The position numbers and the translations under genes were made by a program. From the NCBI RefSeq assembly GCF_001612555.1, contig NZ_CP015110.1:682001-746000 (forward strand): a stretch of DNA of 64,000 nt. The letters run 5' to 3'. Below, piece after piece: positions 42,080-51,862 of the stretch. Positions within the stretch are counted from its first letter, which is position 1. Every line of letters starts with the position of its first letter. Under the pieces are notes generated by a model that made no database searches, was not told where the DNA came from, and saw nothing but the letters and a program-made list of their open reading frames with translations. The DNA is from Acinetobacter sp. TGL-Y2 (GTDB taxonomy: Bacteria > Pseudomonadota > Gammaproteobacteria > Pseudomonadales > Moraxellaceae).

Positions 42080-42694
42080 ATGATGGAACCACCTTTAACA
42101 CAGCTTCTTCAACAGCATTTACGCTTCTCAAAGCGGATTCAACATGCACATGCTGCTGTGTTAATTGCGATTACCAATGAAGATGACCCCAAAATTTTAC
42201 TGACCCGCCGTTCGATCTATATGAATAACCATGCGGGTGAAGTGTCTTTCCCAGGTGGTAAACGCGACCCAAATGACACCAGTAATATTGTGGTGGCACT
42301 TCGTGAAGCATGGGAAGAAACCGCACTCAATCCATTTGATGTGACGTTGTTAGGGGATTTACCCATGGAGCGATCTAAAACAGGTATTTTGGTCAAGCCT
42401 GTGGTCGGGCTGATTCCACCACAAGTGAATTTGATTGCACAGCCCACTGAAATTGATCGTATTTTCTTTGCCTCCATACGCGATATGATGAAAGCACCAC
42501 CGACACCTTACGAAGTCAGACTGGCAAAGCAATCGATCTATTTTCCAAGTTTAAGAATTGAAAATGAAGTGGTGTGGGGCTTAACCGCTCGTATCATTAT
42601 TTCGCTATTTCAATATGGACTCAATTATAAAAAGAATTGGCCGTTTTTATTAAATTCACCGAGTTTTAAATCGGCTATTTTTAAACATCATTAA
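42080..42694 (+). CDS. CoA pyrophosphatase-type NUDIX hydrolase
   Basis: A 204-residue NUDIX protein. The box FPGGKRDPNDTSNIVVAL-REAWEETAL has Asp at the first Glu position, as in the NudL/CoA diphosphatase group, together with the LLTRRS and FPGGK context of that family. It is expected to cleave CoA or its derivatives to phosphopantetheine and 3',5'-ADP. The C-terminal YFPSLRIENEVVWGLTARI fits. Two adjacent ATGs open the frame. Cytosolic. Confidence 0.85.
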   Translation: MMEPPLTQLLQQHLRFSKRIQHAHAAVLIAITNEDDPKILLTRRSIYMNNHAGEVSFPGGKRDPNDTSNIVVALREAWEETALNPFDVTLLGDLPMERSKTGILVKPVVGLIPPQVNLIAQPTEIDRIFFASIRDMMKAPPTPYEVRLAKQSIYFPSLRIENEVVWGLTARIIISLFQYGLNYKKNWPFLLNSPSFKSAIFKHH

Positions 42695-42843
42695 TCTGTA
42701 CATGATCAATGTGAAAACATGGGTATAGACATTATGACCATACTTGTCATATGAGGATGTTCAAAAAAGATAATTGACCAACCCAATAGAAAATCGGTGA
42801 ATCAATAGCCTGTCAATATAAAAGCATATAAAGGAATATGATC

Positions 42844-43374
42844 ATGATGTACAAATTTCAGGGACAAGCACCTCAAGCGACCCATGAACCTTGGGATGGA
42901 TGGGTTGCAGACACAGCAACCGTCATTGGGCAAGTTGAGCTTGGGCGTCAAGTCAGTGTTTGGTTTGGGGCAGTTGTGCGTGCGGACAATTGTAAAATTC
43001 GTTTGGGGGATTTTAGCAATGTCCAAGAAAATGCGGTGTTGCATACGGATCACGGCATTGAAATGAATATTGGCAGCTACGTCACCATTGGTCATCAAGC
43101 GATGTTACACGGATGTACGATTGGCGATAATTCCCTCATTGGCATTAATGCGGTGGTGCTCAATAACGCCGTGATTGGTAAAAACTGCATTATTGGTGCA
43201 AATGCTCTGATTCCTGAAGGTAAAATTATTCCAGATAACTCTCTGGTGATGGGATCACCCGGTAAAGTTGTCAAAACCTTAGATGAGTTTGCTGAAGCCA
43301 AATTAAAACTCAGTGCGATGCATTATGCCGAGCATTATAAAAATTTCGTTCAGCTGGAAAAGTTCGAGTTTTAA
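42844..43374 (+). CDS. Gamma-carbonic-anhydrase-like left-handed beta-helix protein
   Basis: A 176-residue hexapeptide-repeat protein. The repeats (VIGQVELG, IGDNSLIGINAVVLNN, AVIGKNCIIGANALI) build a left-handed beta-helix. The metal ligands of gamma carbonic anhydrases are visible as His in VLHTDHG and GHQAMLHGC, and the trimer-type C-terminal helix follows. Homologues include YrdA, PaaY and CaiE; many have weak or no carbonic anhydrase activity, so the catalytic role is uncertain. Of three clustered ATGs, 42844 is best spaced from AAGGA (42831-42835). Confidence 0.88.
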   Translation: MMYKFQGQAPQATHEPWDGWVADTATVIGQVELGRQVSVWFGAVVRADNCKIRLGDFSNVQENAVLHTDHGIEMNIGSYVTIGHQAMLHGCTIGDNSLIGINAVVLNNAVIGKNCIIGANALIPEGKIIPDNSLVMGSPGKVVKTLDEFAEAKLKLSAMHYAEHYKNFVQLEKFEF

Positions 43375-43531
43375 GCGCTGAGTTGTGTCAATACAATGTG
43401 CAAATATTTGAGTTTAAAGCATGATATGAAGGGTGCGCATAAATAACAGCAAAACATCACAGAGAACCTCTCGCGTGAATAAAATGAGTGGAGTATGATA
43501 GGCGTCATTTTTAACGTAGATAGGGTCGTGC

Positions 43532-44197
43532 ATGAAATTGCTTGCATTAGAAACTGCCAATGAGCAGTGCTCAGTTTCGTTAATAGATGAACATCAGACA
43601 CTTTATTTTCAGCGTGATGACCGTGCAAAAGCCCAGACTCAGACCATTTTACCGATGATTGAGCAAGGTTTTAAACAAACCAAAAGCGCAATTTCAGACT
43701 TAAGCGCGATTGCGTTTAGTCGTGGACCGGGTTCATTTAGTGGTGTGCGGATCAATGCTGCGGTGACGCAAGCCTTGGCGTGGTCAAATGACTTGCCTGT
43801 GATTCCCGTGTCGACTTTACAAGCACTGGCACAAGCGGCGTATCGCGAATTAAAATTAGAACGTGTGACTGCGGTCCTTGATGCACGTATGAGTGAAGTG
43901 TATATCGCAAGTTACCAACTTGATGATCAAAAGATTATGCAAGCTGTCGATGAAGAACAGCTACTTAGCTATAGCGATGCACAAAGCTATCAAAAATTTA
44001 CTTTGATTGGTTCTGGTGCAGCTTTAGTTGATGCACATGCAGTAGAGCATTTAAAAATTACAGCATCAGCTGAAGATATTGCGACTATTGCCCGTATTCA
44101 AGCTTTAGACGAAAAATGGGTGAGTGCAGAATATGCATTGCCTGTGTATTTACGTGACAACGCGTGGAAAAAAATTCCAGAACAAGGCAAATCATAA
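43532..44197 (+). CDS. tsaB: tRNA threonylcarbamoyladenosine synthesis protein TsaB
   Basis: A 221-residue protein of the ASKHA fold that acts as scaffold for TsaD and TsaE in making t6A37 of ANN-decoding tRNAs. MKLLALETANEQCSVSL is the typical opening, AFSRGPGSFSGVRI the conserved loop, and VTAVLDARMSEVY is also family-specific. It lacks the TsaD metal His pair, as expected. 12 bp before uppP. Confidence 0.93.
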   Translation: MKLLALETANEQCSVSLIDEHQTLYFQRDDRAKAQTQTILPMIEQGFKQTKSAISDLSAIAFSRGPGSFSGVRINAAVTQALAWSNDLPVIPVSTLQALAQAAYRELKLERVTAVLDARMSEVYIASYQLDDQKIMQAVDEEQLLSYSDAQSYQKFTLIGSGAALVDAHAVEHLKITASAEDIATIARIQALDEKWVSAEYALPVYLRDNAWKKIPEQGKS

Positions 44198-44209
44198 CTA
44201 GGGATTTAT

Positions 44210-45034
44210 ATGGATCTTTTACTGCTGCTTAAAGCGGCAATTATGGGTATTGTTGAAGGTATCACTGAATTTTTACCCATTTCCAGTACCGGTCATTTGA
44301 TTCTGGCAGCAGAACTCATGAACTTTTGGAGCAAGGAAAAAAGTGATGTGTTTGTGATTGCCATTCAAATGGGTGCAATTGCAGCGGTGATTTATGAATA
44401 TTGGGCTCGTCTTTGGGGCGCTGCTACCGGTATGTTCACAGGTGAGGAAAAAGGACGCAGACTCGGTTTTGGTTTGATTCTGGCGTCTATTCCAATTGTA
44501 CTGATTGGTCTAACGCTAGGGCAAACCGTTAAGGCACTATTGTTTAATGATATTGCGATTGCGATTGGTTTAATTGTTGGTGGTGTGATTATTATTTGGA
44601 TTGAAAAAAATCCACCTGCGATCAAAGCTGAAGAAGTCGAAAACATGAGTTATAAGGATATGATTTGGATTGGTCTCATTCAAGTCTTGTCTTTAATTCC
44701 AGGAACGTCTCGTTCAGGTGCAACGATTATCGGTGCCATGTTTTTGGGTGTTTCTCGTAAAGCGGCGACTGAGTTTTCTTTCTTTTTGGGTATTCCTGTT
44801 ATTGTCGGTGCAGGCTTACTTGATCTTTACCAAAGTTATGATGTGTTTCAAACGAAAGAGGATTGGACTGTTATCGCAACAGGTCTGATTGTTTCTTTTG
44901 TATCTGCGCTGATTTTAATCCGTGTCTTGGTGGCCTATGTCGCGAAGCGTGATTTTATGATTTTTGCGTGGTATCGCATTGTATCGGGTTTAATCATTTT
45001 ATTGTTTGCATATACAGGTTGGAAGTTATGGTAA
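44210..45034 (+). CDS. uppP: Undecaprenyl-diphosphatase UppP (BacA)
   Basis: A 274-residue integral membrane phosphatase that recycles undecaprenyl pyrophosphate for peptidoglycan and other glycans and gives bacitracin resistance. The two signature blocks are present: [20 protein letters not shown] and [10 protein letters not shown]. About eight hydrophobic helices. The ribosome site AGGGA is 6 bp before the ATG. Its end overlaps the start of rsmJ. Confidence 0.96.
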   Translation: MDLLLLLKAAIMGIVEGITEFLPISSTGHLILAAELMNFWSKEKSDVFVIAIQMGAIAAVIYEYWARLWGAATGMFTGEEKGRRLGFGLILASIPIVLIGLTLGQTVKALLFNDIAIAIGLIVGGVIIIWIEKNPPAIKAEEVENMSYKDMIWIGLIQVLSLIPGTSRSGATIIGAMFLGVSRKAATEFSFFLGIPVIVGAGLLDLYQSYDVFQTKEDWTVIATGLIVSFVSALILIRVLVAYVAKRDFMIFAWYRIVSGLIILLFAYTGWKLW

Positions 45035-45846
45035 GCGAGTTACGCTTATTTGTAGAACACGACTTTCAAGAGAAAGCACAGCAGTATTTTGCTGTGCTTT
45101 CTTCTCGTGGGGTAGCGGTAAAGATTGAGTTGGTGGAAAAGCTTAATGCACGTTTTTTCCGATTAAATCCAGATTTGGCACTCTGTGTGGATATAGAAGG
45201 ACTATGGTTGTCTGCCAATGGTATGAAAATGCAGCCCGACTGGAAGGCAGAAGTCGGACGTTTAAAACGTGCCAGCTTAAAGTCCGAAATGATTGCACGC
45301 GCATGCAATTTGGGTGAAAAACCTAAACTCATTGATGCAACAGCAGGACTCGGACATGACAGTTTGCTGATGGCGCATTTGGGTGCGGAAGTGACTTTGG
45401 TTGAGCGTCATCCGATTTTATTTACGTTATTGGAGTCGAGCAAAGCACAAGCAGAAAATGATCCGTTTCTAAAGCCAATCGTGGCGCGTATTCATCTGGT
45501 TTTTTCGGATTCAGCAGACTACTTAAAAAGGCAAATTGCGCAAAAAAAGATAGTCGATGTGGTTTATTTAGATCCGATGTTTCCGCAGCGCGATCAAAAC
45601 CAAAATGCCGTGAAGAAACAAGCACAAGTAAAAAAACAAATGCAGCTTTTACATGTGTTATTGCCCAAAGATGGTGACATGGATTTGGGTGATCATTTGC
45701 TGGAACTGGCACGAAAAATGGCAAAACGCGTGGTGGTCAAACGACCGCGATTGGCTGTGTTTTTGGCAGACCAGAAAACTAATCATCAGTGGCATGGTGA
45801 TGCGTGCAGATTTGATGCCTATTTTCAGCATCCTATTTCTGAGTAA
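45028..45846 (+). CDS. rsmJ: 16S rRNA (guanine-1516-N2)-methyltransferase RsmJ
   Basis: A 272-residue SAM-dependent methyltransferase for m2G1516. The SAM motif is in [18 protein letters not shown], an acidic residue follows in VTLVERHP, and the catalytic DPMFP lies in [12 protein letters not shown] took the ATG at 45028, with GGAAG just upstream; it overlaps the uppP stop. A longer in-frame start at 44968 lies wholly inside uppP and is rejected. Confidence 0.93.
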   Translation: MVSELRLFVEHDFQEKAQQYFAVLSSRGVAVKIELVEKLNARFFRLNPDLALCVDIEGLWLSANGMKMQPDWKAEVGRLKRASLKSEMIARACNLGEKPKLIDATAGLGHDSLLMAHLGAEVTLVERHPILFTLLESSKAQAENDPFLKPIVARIHLVFSDSADYLKRQIAQKKIVDVVYLDPMFPQRDQNQNAVKKQAQVKKQMQLLHVLLPKDGDMDLGDHLLELARKMAKRVVVKRPRLAVFLADQKTNHQWHGDACRFDAYFQHPISE

Positions 45847-45966
45847 TTTGGTAAATGCTTCAATAATAGTCAAAAAACTGTTATATAGTTAAAAGTAGTA
45901 TTGATAAAATTTTAACCGAGCATACACTAGAAAAGCTGATACAGGCACCTGCAAAAATGAACCCTT

Positions 45967-47412
45967 ATGATAGATCTGAAACCCTCAATTAACTTTTGGC
46001 ATGATTTAAAAAGTAACCAACGTGCAGGTATATGGTTGTTTTTGGGTTCACGTAAAGCTCTGCAAATTGTACGCCCATCGATTCTGCAATTGATTTTTTG
46101 GGGTATTTTGGGAGGCTGTGCCAACAGTTTGTTTAGTTGGCTAGTGGCAGGCGATGCAGGGGAGTTCAACAAACAAGGCTTAGTAAGCTATGCACTGTGG
46201 CCTTTTATTGCGCTCGTGGTTGGCATATTTTTATCCCAGCGAACCAATAACCCACGTTTAATGCTGGTTCCAGCACTGCTGTGGTTGGTGCTTGATACCC
46301 ATATCGCGCTTTTACAAAGCTTTATTCAGTATCTTGGCACTTTAGACTTTTTACCTCATTTTACTTATGACTACTTACCAATCGTTTTTATGGTTCTGTT
46401 TGTATGGCAAAGCTTAGCTGTCGTTTGGGTATTTGCACGTGAATTGAAGTGGCCATGGTGGGAACGCGCACTGATTATGCTCGTAACGTTGTTCACTTTA
46501 GTGGTTTGGCAAACTTCAGTGTCGGATCAGCCGATTTGGAAAGTCGAAGAAATTCCACCTTCTCTTTCAGAGCAAGCATTTTATACTCAAAATCGTTTAT
46601 TGAATCAGTCCTTACAACAGATTAAATTCGGTGAGTTTGCAGACACGCATTGGTATTTTATGGGTGTGGCAGGCGCAAGTTACCAAGATGTATTCAAACT
46701 CGAAATCGAACGTATTCGTGAACAGTTCGATACGCGTTTTGGAACCTATGGCAGATCAATTGCGCTGATTAATAATCCGGCCACGCGTACTGAAGTACCA
46801 TTGGCATCGAAAACCAGTATGGACTTGGCATTACAGCGAATTGGTTCGCAGATGAACCGTGAAAGTGATGTGTTATTTCTATATATGACCTCACACGGTT
46901 TATCCAATCAATTCGAAATGGAAAATGCTCCCATAGACTTGGATGATGTCGATCCGAAGTGGTTAAGACAAACTTTAGATAAATCTGGTATTCGCTGGAA
47001 GGTGATCGTGATTTCAGCGTGTTATTCAGGAAGCTTTATTCCTGCTTTGCAATCGCCTGATACTTTAATTATTACTGCCTCTGCTGCAGATCGAGATTCT
47101 TTTGGTTGCTCAAGTGAATCCGATTATACCTATTTTGGGCGGGCCTTCTTCGATCAAGCGATGCGTGAAAAGAGCAGTTTAAAAACCGCGTTTGATGAAG
47201 CTGCGAGCACCATTGCCACTTGGGAACAGGCGCAAGGTTTTCAGCCATCTGAGCCGCAGTGGGTCATGGGTAAAAACATGGAATTGATGCTGCCACAGCT
47301 TGAACAACGCTTATTTCCACAAAAGGGTGCGCAAGCTTCAACTCAAAACCAAAATCTGGATTTGAATGATTTAAACTTTAAAACTGAAACTACGGTTCAG
47401 GTTAATCCATAA
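45967..47412 (+). CDS. Membrane-anchored C13-family (legumain-like) peptidase
   Basis: A 481-residue protein. Four to five hydrophobic helices (about 36-60, 75-90, 98-123, 134-157, 166-183) are followed by a C13/caspase-fold domain from about 225. The catalytic pair is intact: His310 in MTSHGL and Cys352 in SACYSG. A SASADRDSFGC-like ASAADRDSFGCSS loop forms the substrate pocket. GPI-transamidase and legumain belong to the same clan; bacterial members have no assigned substrate. The N-terminal membrane domain fused to the protease is noteworthy. Gene is 14 bp before fghA. Confidence 0.85.
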   Translation: MIDLKPSINFWHDLKSNQRAGIWLFLGSRKALQIVRPSILQLIFWGILGGCANSLFSWLVAGDAGEFNKQGLVSYALWPFIALVVGIFLSQRTNNPRLMLVPALLWLVLDTHIALLQSFIQYLGTLDFLPHFTYDYLPIVFMVLFVWQSLAVVWVFARELKWPWWERALIMLVTLFTLVVWQTSVSDQPIWKVEEIPPSLSEQAFYTQNRLLNQSLQQIKFGEFADTHWYFMGVAGASYQDVFKLEIERIREQFDTRFGTYGRSIALINNPATRTEVPLASKTSMDLALQRIGSQMNRESDVLFLYMTSHGLSNQFEMENAPIDLDDVDPKWLRQTLDKSGIRWKVIVISACYSGSFIPALQSPDTLIITASAADRDSFGCSSESDYTYFGRAFFDQAMREKSSLKTAFDEAASTIATWEQAQGFQPSEPQWVMGKNMELMLPQLEQRLFPQKGAQASTQNQNLDLNDLNFKTETTVQVNP

Positions 47413-47425
47413 GGTAAGTAATCTC

Positions 47426-48262
47426 ATGCAACTGATTCAGAAAAATAAATGTTTTGAAGGTGAACAACGCAGTTATCAAATTGAGTCACGCTCTTTAAAA
47501 GGAAGTACGAAATTCTCGGTCTTCTTGCCACCGCAAGCATTAGAGGGGCAGTCGTGTGCTGCACTGTATTATCTTGCGGGATTAACCTGTACCGAAGAGA
47601 CGTTTGTGATTAAGGCGCACGCACAGCGTTTGGCTGCTCAGCTGGGTCTCATTTTGATTAGCCCAGATACTTCTCCGCGTGGCGATAGCGTGGCGCAAGG
47701 TGATTCTTGGGATATTGGTCAAGGCGCAGGTTTTTATATCAATGCCACACAAGCGCCATGGGCCGAACATTTTCAAATGGAAAGCTATTTGATAGAAGAA
47801 TTATATCCACGCTTACTGGCTGAGCTGCCGATATTATCTCATGCAGTCGGGATATTTGGTCACAGTATGGGCGGGCATGGCGCCTTGACTTTGGCATGGA
47901 AATATCCAGAAAAATTCAAATCGGTTTCTGCCTTTGCACCCATTTGTGCACCGAGTGATTGCCCTTGGGGTGAAAAGGCTTTTAATGCTTATTTGGGGGC
48001 GGATCAAAAGACTTGGCATGCGCATGATGCAACCCAATTGGTCTTAAACAAGGGCGCATTGTTTGCTGAAGTGTTAATTGATCAAGGTTTAAATGATCAA
48101 TTTTATACTCAATTACATCCTGCTCAAATGCGCGAGATATGTGAAAAAGTCGGTCAGAAGCTGACCTTGCGAGAACATGCGGGCTACGATCATGGTTATT
48201 TCTTTATCCAAAGTTTTATGGATGATCATCTGCAATTCCATGCACTTCAGCTTCAAAAATAA
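47426..48262 (+). CDS. fghA: S-formylglutathione hydrolase
   Basis: A 278-residue esterase-D-type alpha/beta hydrolase that completes glutathione-dependent formaldehyde detoxification. LAGLTCTEETFVIKAHAQ, SPRGDSVAQGDSWDIGQGAGFYINATQ and the nucleophile elbow GHSMGGHGAL (Ser) are diagnostic; Asp is in DQGLNDQF and His in EHAGYDHGYFFI. Cytosolic. The partner formaldehyde dehydrogenase (frmA/adhC) is not in the window. Confidence 0.95.
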   Translation: MQLIQKNKCFEGEQRSYQIESRSLKGSTKFSVFLPPQALEGQSCAALYYLAGLTCTEETFVIKAHAQRLAAQLGLILISPDTSPRGDSVAQGDSWDIGQGAGFYINATQAPWAEHFQMESYLIEELYPRLLAELPILSHAVGIFGHSMGGHGALTLAWKYPEKFKSVSAFAPICAPSDCPWGEKAFNAYLGADQKTWHAHDATQLVLNKGALFAEVLIDQGLNDQFYTQLHPAQMREICEKVGQKLTLREHAGYDHGYFFIQSFMDDHLQFHALQLQK

Positions 48263-48270
48263 AGTAGAAT

Positions 48271-48300
48271 CTTCAGGGGGCACGAGCTCATGTGCTCCTG
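48271..48300 (+). terminator. Hairpin after fghA, possible terminator
   Basis: CAGGGG-GCAC / GTGC-TCCTG stem with one bulge and an 8-nt loop, 9 bp after fghA. No T-run follows, so termination is not sure. Confidence 0.4.
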
Positions 48301-48405
48301 ATGAAATAAAATTGAAGATCAATATACAATTTAGATGTTCATTTTTCAGCGCAGAATTTTATTAAATTTTTTATTTAAAAATATGACTTAGAACAGAGAA
48401 TAATA

Positions 48406-49512
48406 ATGCAACACTCCCAAAACTCTGCACCACCAAATTTACCTGAACTAGAATCGCCATTTCCGTTGTCTGACGAAGATTTGAACCGTCCTGTGTATAT
48501 GGGGCGCGAGTTTAAGTTCAGATTCCATGGACAAGCGATGGAATATTTTGGTATTTGGATCGTGAATATATTATTGACCATTGCCACTTTAAGTTTATAT
48601 GCACCTTGGGCAAAAGTGAGGCGCTTACGTTATTTCTATAATAATACTGAATTTTTTCATCGTTTCTTTGATTTTACCGGTGTCCCGACCAAAATCTTAA
48701 TCGGACGTCTGATTGCTTTAAGTATATGGGGGGTATTTGCCATTGCCTCCTATATGGAAATGACGATTGCGGCCTTTGGGGGGGTATTTATTTATTTGGC
48801 ATTGCCTTGGCTGGTCAGAGCCACGATTCGATTTAACGCGCGTAACAGTAAGTTTGGCAACAGTCGATTTTACTTTGAAGGCAGCAGTAAGCAGGCCTAT
48901 AAGCAGTTTTTTATCGCCGCCTTAATTGTTATTTTTACCTTGGGTATTTTCACGCCTGTGGCGATTTGGCTGTATAAGCGCTACACCATCAATCATCTGT
49001 ATGTGGGGCAACTCAAGTTTAAATTAAACAATGATTGGTCCAGTTATATGCGTGCCGTGTATGTTCCGATTTTGATGTTTATAGCGGTCTTATTGGGCTT
49101 CGGTGTGATAGCAGCCTTTATTCTACCGATGAGTGGTGGATTTGGAAGTAGCCACTTTATCAATCTACTTTTGGTGATTTACGTTGCGGGTATTTTGTTT
49201 GTAGGTCCTTTAATTCAAGCGCGAATCTTTATGACCACGTGGAACAGTACCGCCATTAATAGCAGTGAATTTAAAACCAGCGCCAATCAATGGCGTTATG
49301 CATGGATTATAGCGAGTAACTGGATCATTAAAATTTTAAGTATTGGTTTAATGTCCGCGTGGGCAGCGATTCGTCTATATCGTTATCAAGTTGAATCTTT
49401 GACATTGACCTTGCATGATGACCCAAATCTAATGATCAATATTGCACAGAATGATCACAGCGCCATTGCAGAAGAGATTAGCGACATTTTCGACCTCGAT
49501 ATTTCGCTCTAA
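48406..49512 (+). CDS. DUF898 (YjgN-type) membrane protein
   Basis: A 368-residue inner-membrane protein with about seven hydrophobic helices. The family's repeated pattern is seen: GREFKFRFHGQAMEYFGIWIVNI opening, TLSLYAPWAKVRRLRYFYNNTEF, the second half FKTSANQWRYAWIIASNWI with AWAAIRLYRYQVESL. Function unknown in the family; the YjgN group is thought to be a membrane transporter or channel. 16 bp before the M48 protease, so they are likely one transcript. Confidence 0.85.
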   Translation: MQHSQNSAPPNLPELESPFPLSDEDLNRPVYMGREFKFRFHGQAMEYFGIWIVNILLTIATLSLYAPWAKVRRLRYFYNNTEFFHRFFDFTGVPTKILIGRLIALSIWGVFAIASYMEMTIAAFGGVFIYLALPWLVRATIRFNARNSKFGNSRFYFEGSSKQAYKQFFIAALIVIFTLGIFTPVAIWLYKRYTINHLYVGQLKFKLNNDWSSYMRAVYVPILMFIAVLLGFGVIAAFILPMSGGFGSSHFINLLLVIYVAGILFVGPLIQARIFMTTWNSTAINSSEFKTSANQWRYAWIIASNWIIKILSIGLMSAWAAIRLYRYQVESLTLTLHDDPNLMINIAQNDHSAIAEEISDIFDLDISL

Positions 49513-49528
49513 GGAAAGGAGAGAGATC

Positions 49529-50572
49529 TTGAAACAAGCTATTTCCATCACTTATTATGACGGGTTGATTTCAAAGCCTCATCAGGCGAGTCTAAGTGCT
49601 TTAGACCATGAGCATATCTTGGTGGAATATGAACAAGATGGTGTGGTGAAAAGACACCAATATCATGCCGATCAAATGACCTTATTTGGCACCATTGGTC
49701 AGCGTAATCCTGCGATTGAACTGGAAAATGATGCACGGATTGAACTGCACAGCCAGACGCTTCCTAAATGGCTGCCGATTGACCATAAAAGTTTTCACCA
49801 TAAAGTTTGGCGACTGGAACGCACGCCTTCTCTGATTATTTTTAGTGTGGTATTTGTACTGGCTTTGGGTTTCGCCCTCATCAAGTGGGGTGTACCCACA
49901 GCGTCTAAAGTGATTGCGTTTCAACTGCCTGAAAATACCTTGACTCGTTTAGGGGGGCAGGCTGAAAACTATGTCATGGATTATACCAAGCCCAGCAAAT
50001 TGCCACAGGCGCGTCAAGATCAAATTCGAGCTACTTATACGAATCTCGTGGCAGAAAATAAACCTGCGACCTTGAAGTTTCGTGCAGGCGATCAGCTCGG
50101 TGCAAATGCCTTGGCACTGCCGAACAATACGATAATTTTGACCGATGAATTGGTTGAGTTGTCACACAGTGATCAAGAAATTATTGGGGTATTGGCGCAT
50201 GAGCAAGCACATTTGTTAGAGCGCCACAGCCTACAACAAGCATTGTCCAGTTTAGGGTTTAGTGTGCTGTATATCGCGATTACCGGCGACAGCTCAGATC
50301 TCATGACCACTGTTCCGGTTGCGATTGTGGGCGCAGGTTACTCGCGTAAATTCGAACAAAAATCTGATTTATATGCGTTAAAGCTGATGCATAAAAACCA
50401 AATCGAAACCTCGCATTTTGCCAATTTCTTACAGCGTATGAGCGAAGATGCAGAAGAAGATACGGAGCAATCCAGTTGGATGAGTGCATTATCGAGTCAT
50501 CCTGCGACAGCAGAGCGAATCAAAATGGTGCGTGACTTTGAAGCCAACAATCCTAAACACATCGCCGAATAA
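49529..50572 (+). CDS. Membrane-anchored M48-family metalloprotease
   Basis: A 347-residue protein. Residues 1-85 form a small N-terminal domain (ITYYDGLISKPHQASLSAL), then one transmembrane helix (about 93-115), then an M48 peptidase domain outside the membrane: zinc motif HEQAH in GVLAHEQAHLLERH and the third ligand Glu in RKFEQKSDLYALKLM. The start is a TTG at 49529 with AGGAGAG 6 bp upstream; an in-frame ATG at 49442 lies inside the DUF898 gene. DUF898 plus M48 as neighbours is a recurring pair and suggests a joint envelope task (inference). Confidence 0.88.
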   Translation: MKQAISITYYDGLISKPHQASLSALDHEHILVEYEQDGVVKRHQYHADQMTLFGTIGQRNPAIELENDARIELHSQTLPKWLPIDHKSFHHKVWRLERTPSLIIFSVVFVLALGFALIKWGVPTASKVIAFQLPENTLTRLGGQAENYVMDYTKPSKLPQARQDQIRATYTNLVAENKPATLKFRAGDQLGANALALPNNTIILTDELVELSHSDQEIIGVLAHEQAHLLERHSLQQALSSLGFSVLYIAITGDSSDLMTTVPVAIVGAGYSRKFEQKSDLYALKLMHKNQIETSHFANFLQRMSEDAEEDTEQSSWMSALSSHPATAERIKMVRDFEANNPKHIAE

Positions 50573-50588
50573 CTCGAATACCCATTAT

Positions 50589-50629
50589 AAGCCATCGCTC
50601 CAATGTTGAATGCAGGCGATGGCTTTTGT
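50589..50629 (+). terminator. Terminator after the M48 gene
   Basis: AAGCCATCGC / GCGATGGCTT 10-bp stem with a 17-nt loop, then TT-rich sequence. Confidence 0.78.
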
Positions 50630-50659
50630 TATTTTGGACTAAAATAAATTAAAAATCAT

Positions 50660-50938
50660 TTAATTGGTATGTGACCAATCGGCTTGAAATTCTTGTTGTG
50701 CCATACGATTTAGATGATCTAAAACCACATTTTCAAGTGCAGTATTGTCTGTATCCTCTGTAACAATCTGAACGGATAAATGCTCAGTTAATGCATTCAT
50801 CACCACAGTGGCTTGAGGCATAAAAATACTGAATTGGTCTTCGGTTTCTGCCACTTCAAACTTATGTTTCCAATGATTGACTAAGCGTTTAGCGATGCGC
50901 TTGGCATCCAAGGTCGCAATGTTTGCAGAACTTTTCAT
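50660..50938 (-). CDS. DUF2218 protein
   Basis: A 92-residue cytosolic protein of DUF2218: SSANIATLDAKRIAKRLVNHWKHKF opening, then a small alpha/beta body (FSIFMPQATVVMNALTEHLSVQI). No known function, though relatives often lie near siderophore or iron genes; not so here. The ATG at 50938 has GGGAG about 7 bp upstream; the open frame to 50992 is not conserved. Confidence 0.8.
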   Translation of the reverse strand: MKSSANIATLDAKRIAKRLVNHWKHKFEVAETEDQFSIFMPQATVVMNALTEHLSVQIVTEDTDNTALENVVLDHLNRMAQQEFQADWSHTN

Positions 50939-51101
50939 ATCAACTCCCTTAATGATCATTTTATCGTTCATGAGCTTAGCAGAGTTATGCAATGGTTGCA
51001 GTCACAGAAATAGAACACAGCTTTGCAATGACTTAAATGGAATATTGAATGGCACTGATCAATAAAATGATCGGACTTGAAATCATACGGTAGGCTAAGT
51101 T

Positions 51102-51110
51102 TGTTATAAT
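51102..51110 (+). promoter_or_regulatory. Extended -10 promoter of rpe
   Basis: TGTTATAAT (TGN plus a perfect TATAAT) 38 bp before the rpe ATG. The -35 region is weak, as is common for extended -10 promoters. Confidence 0.55.
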
Positions 51111-51148
51111 CCCTCTATTCAATACACAATTCTGAGCCAGGTTCTGTC

Positions 51149-51835
51149 ATGTCTAAGCCATTTTTAATCGCACCTTCAATTTTGTCTGCAGATTTTGCCC
51201 GTTTAGGTGAAGAAGTTGAAAATGTTCTAGAAGCAGGTGCTGATGTTGTACATTTCGATGTGATGGACAACCACTATGTACCGAACCTGACTTTTGGTGC
51301 AGGTGTATGTAAGGCATTAAAAAAATATGGCATTCAAGCGCCGATTGATGTGCATTTGATGGTATCTCCCGTAGATCGCATGATTGGTGATTTTATTGAA
51401 GCAGGCGCAGATATTATTACTTTCCACCCAGAAGCATCCGATCATATTGATCGCTCTTTACAGTTGATTAAAGCGGGTGGCGCGAAAGCGGGTTTGGTGT
51501 TTAACCCTGCAACGCCTCTTCATTATTTGGATTATGTGCTTGATCAGGTCGATCAAATTTTATTGATGAGTGTCAACCCAGGGTTTGGTGGTCAGAAGTT
51601 TATTCCGATGACCTTAGAAAAACTGCGTCAAGCGCGTAAAATTATTGATGCCTCTGGTCGTGATATTCGTTTAGAAGTTGATGGTGGGGTCACACCGGCC
51701 AACATTCGTGAAATTGCGGAAGCGGGTGCAGATATGTTCGTGGCAGGTTCTGCGATTTTTGGTCAGTCAGATTATAAAACCGTGATTGATGAGATGCGCC
51801 TAGAATTATCTAAAGCTGGTTCAGTTCAAGTTTAA
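51149..51835 (+). CDS. rpe: Ribulose-phosphate 3-epimerase Rpe
   Basis: A 228-residue TIM-barrel enzyme interconverting ribulose-5-P and xylulose-5-P in the pentose phosphate pathway. [33 protein letters not shown] (metal His/Asp), [24 protein letters not shown] and LEVDGGV plus [13 protein letters not shown] are all as in the family. Followed at a distance by a DnaA-box-like array and a terminator. Confidence 0.96.
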   Translation: MSKPFLIAPSILSADFARLGEEVENVLEAGADVVHFDVMDNHYVPNLTFGAGVCKALKKYGIQAPIDVHLMVSPVDRMIGDFIEAGADIITFHPEASDHIDRSLQLIKAGGAKAGLVFNPATPLHYLDYVLDQVDQILLMSVNPGFGGQKFIPMTLEKLRQARKIIDASGRDIRLEVDGGVTPANIREIAEAGADMFVAGSAIFGQSDYKTVIDEMRLELSKAGSVQV

Positions 51836-51862
51836 TCAATATTTGAATAAGTCATTGCAATT

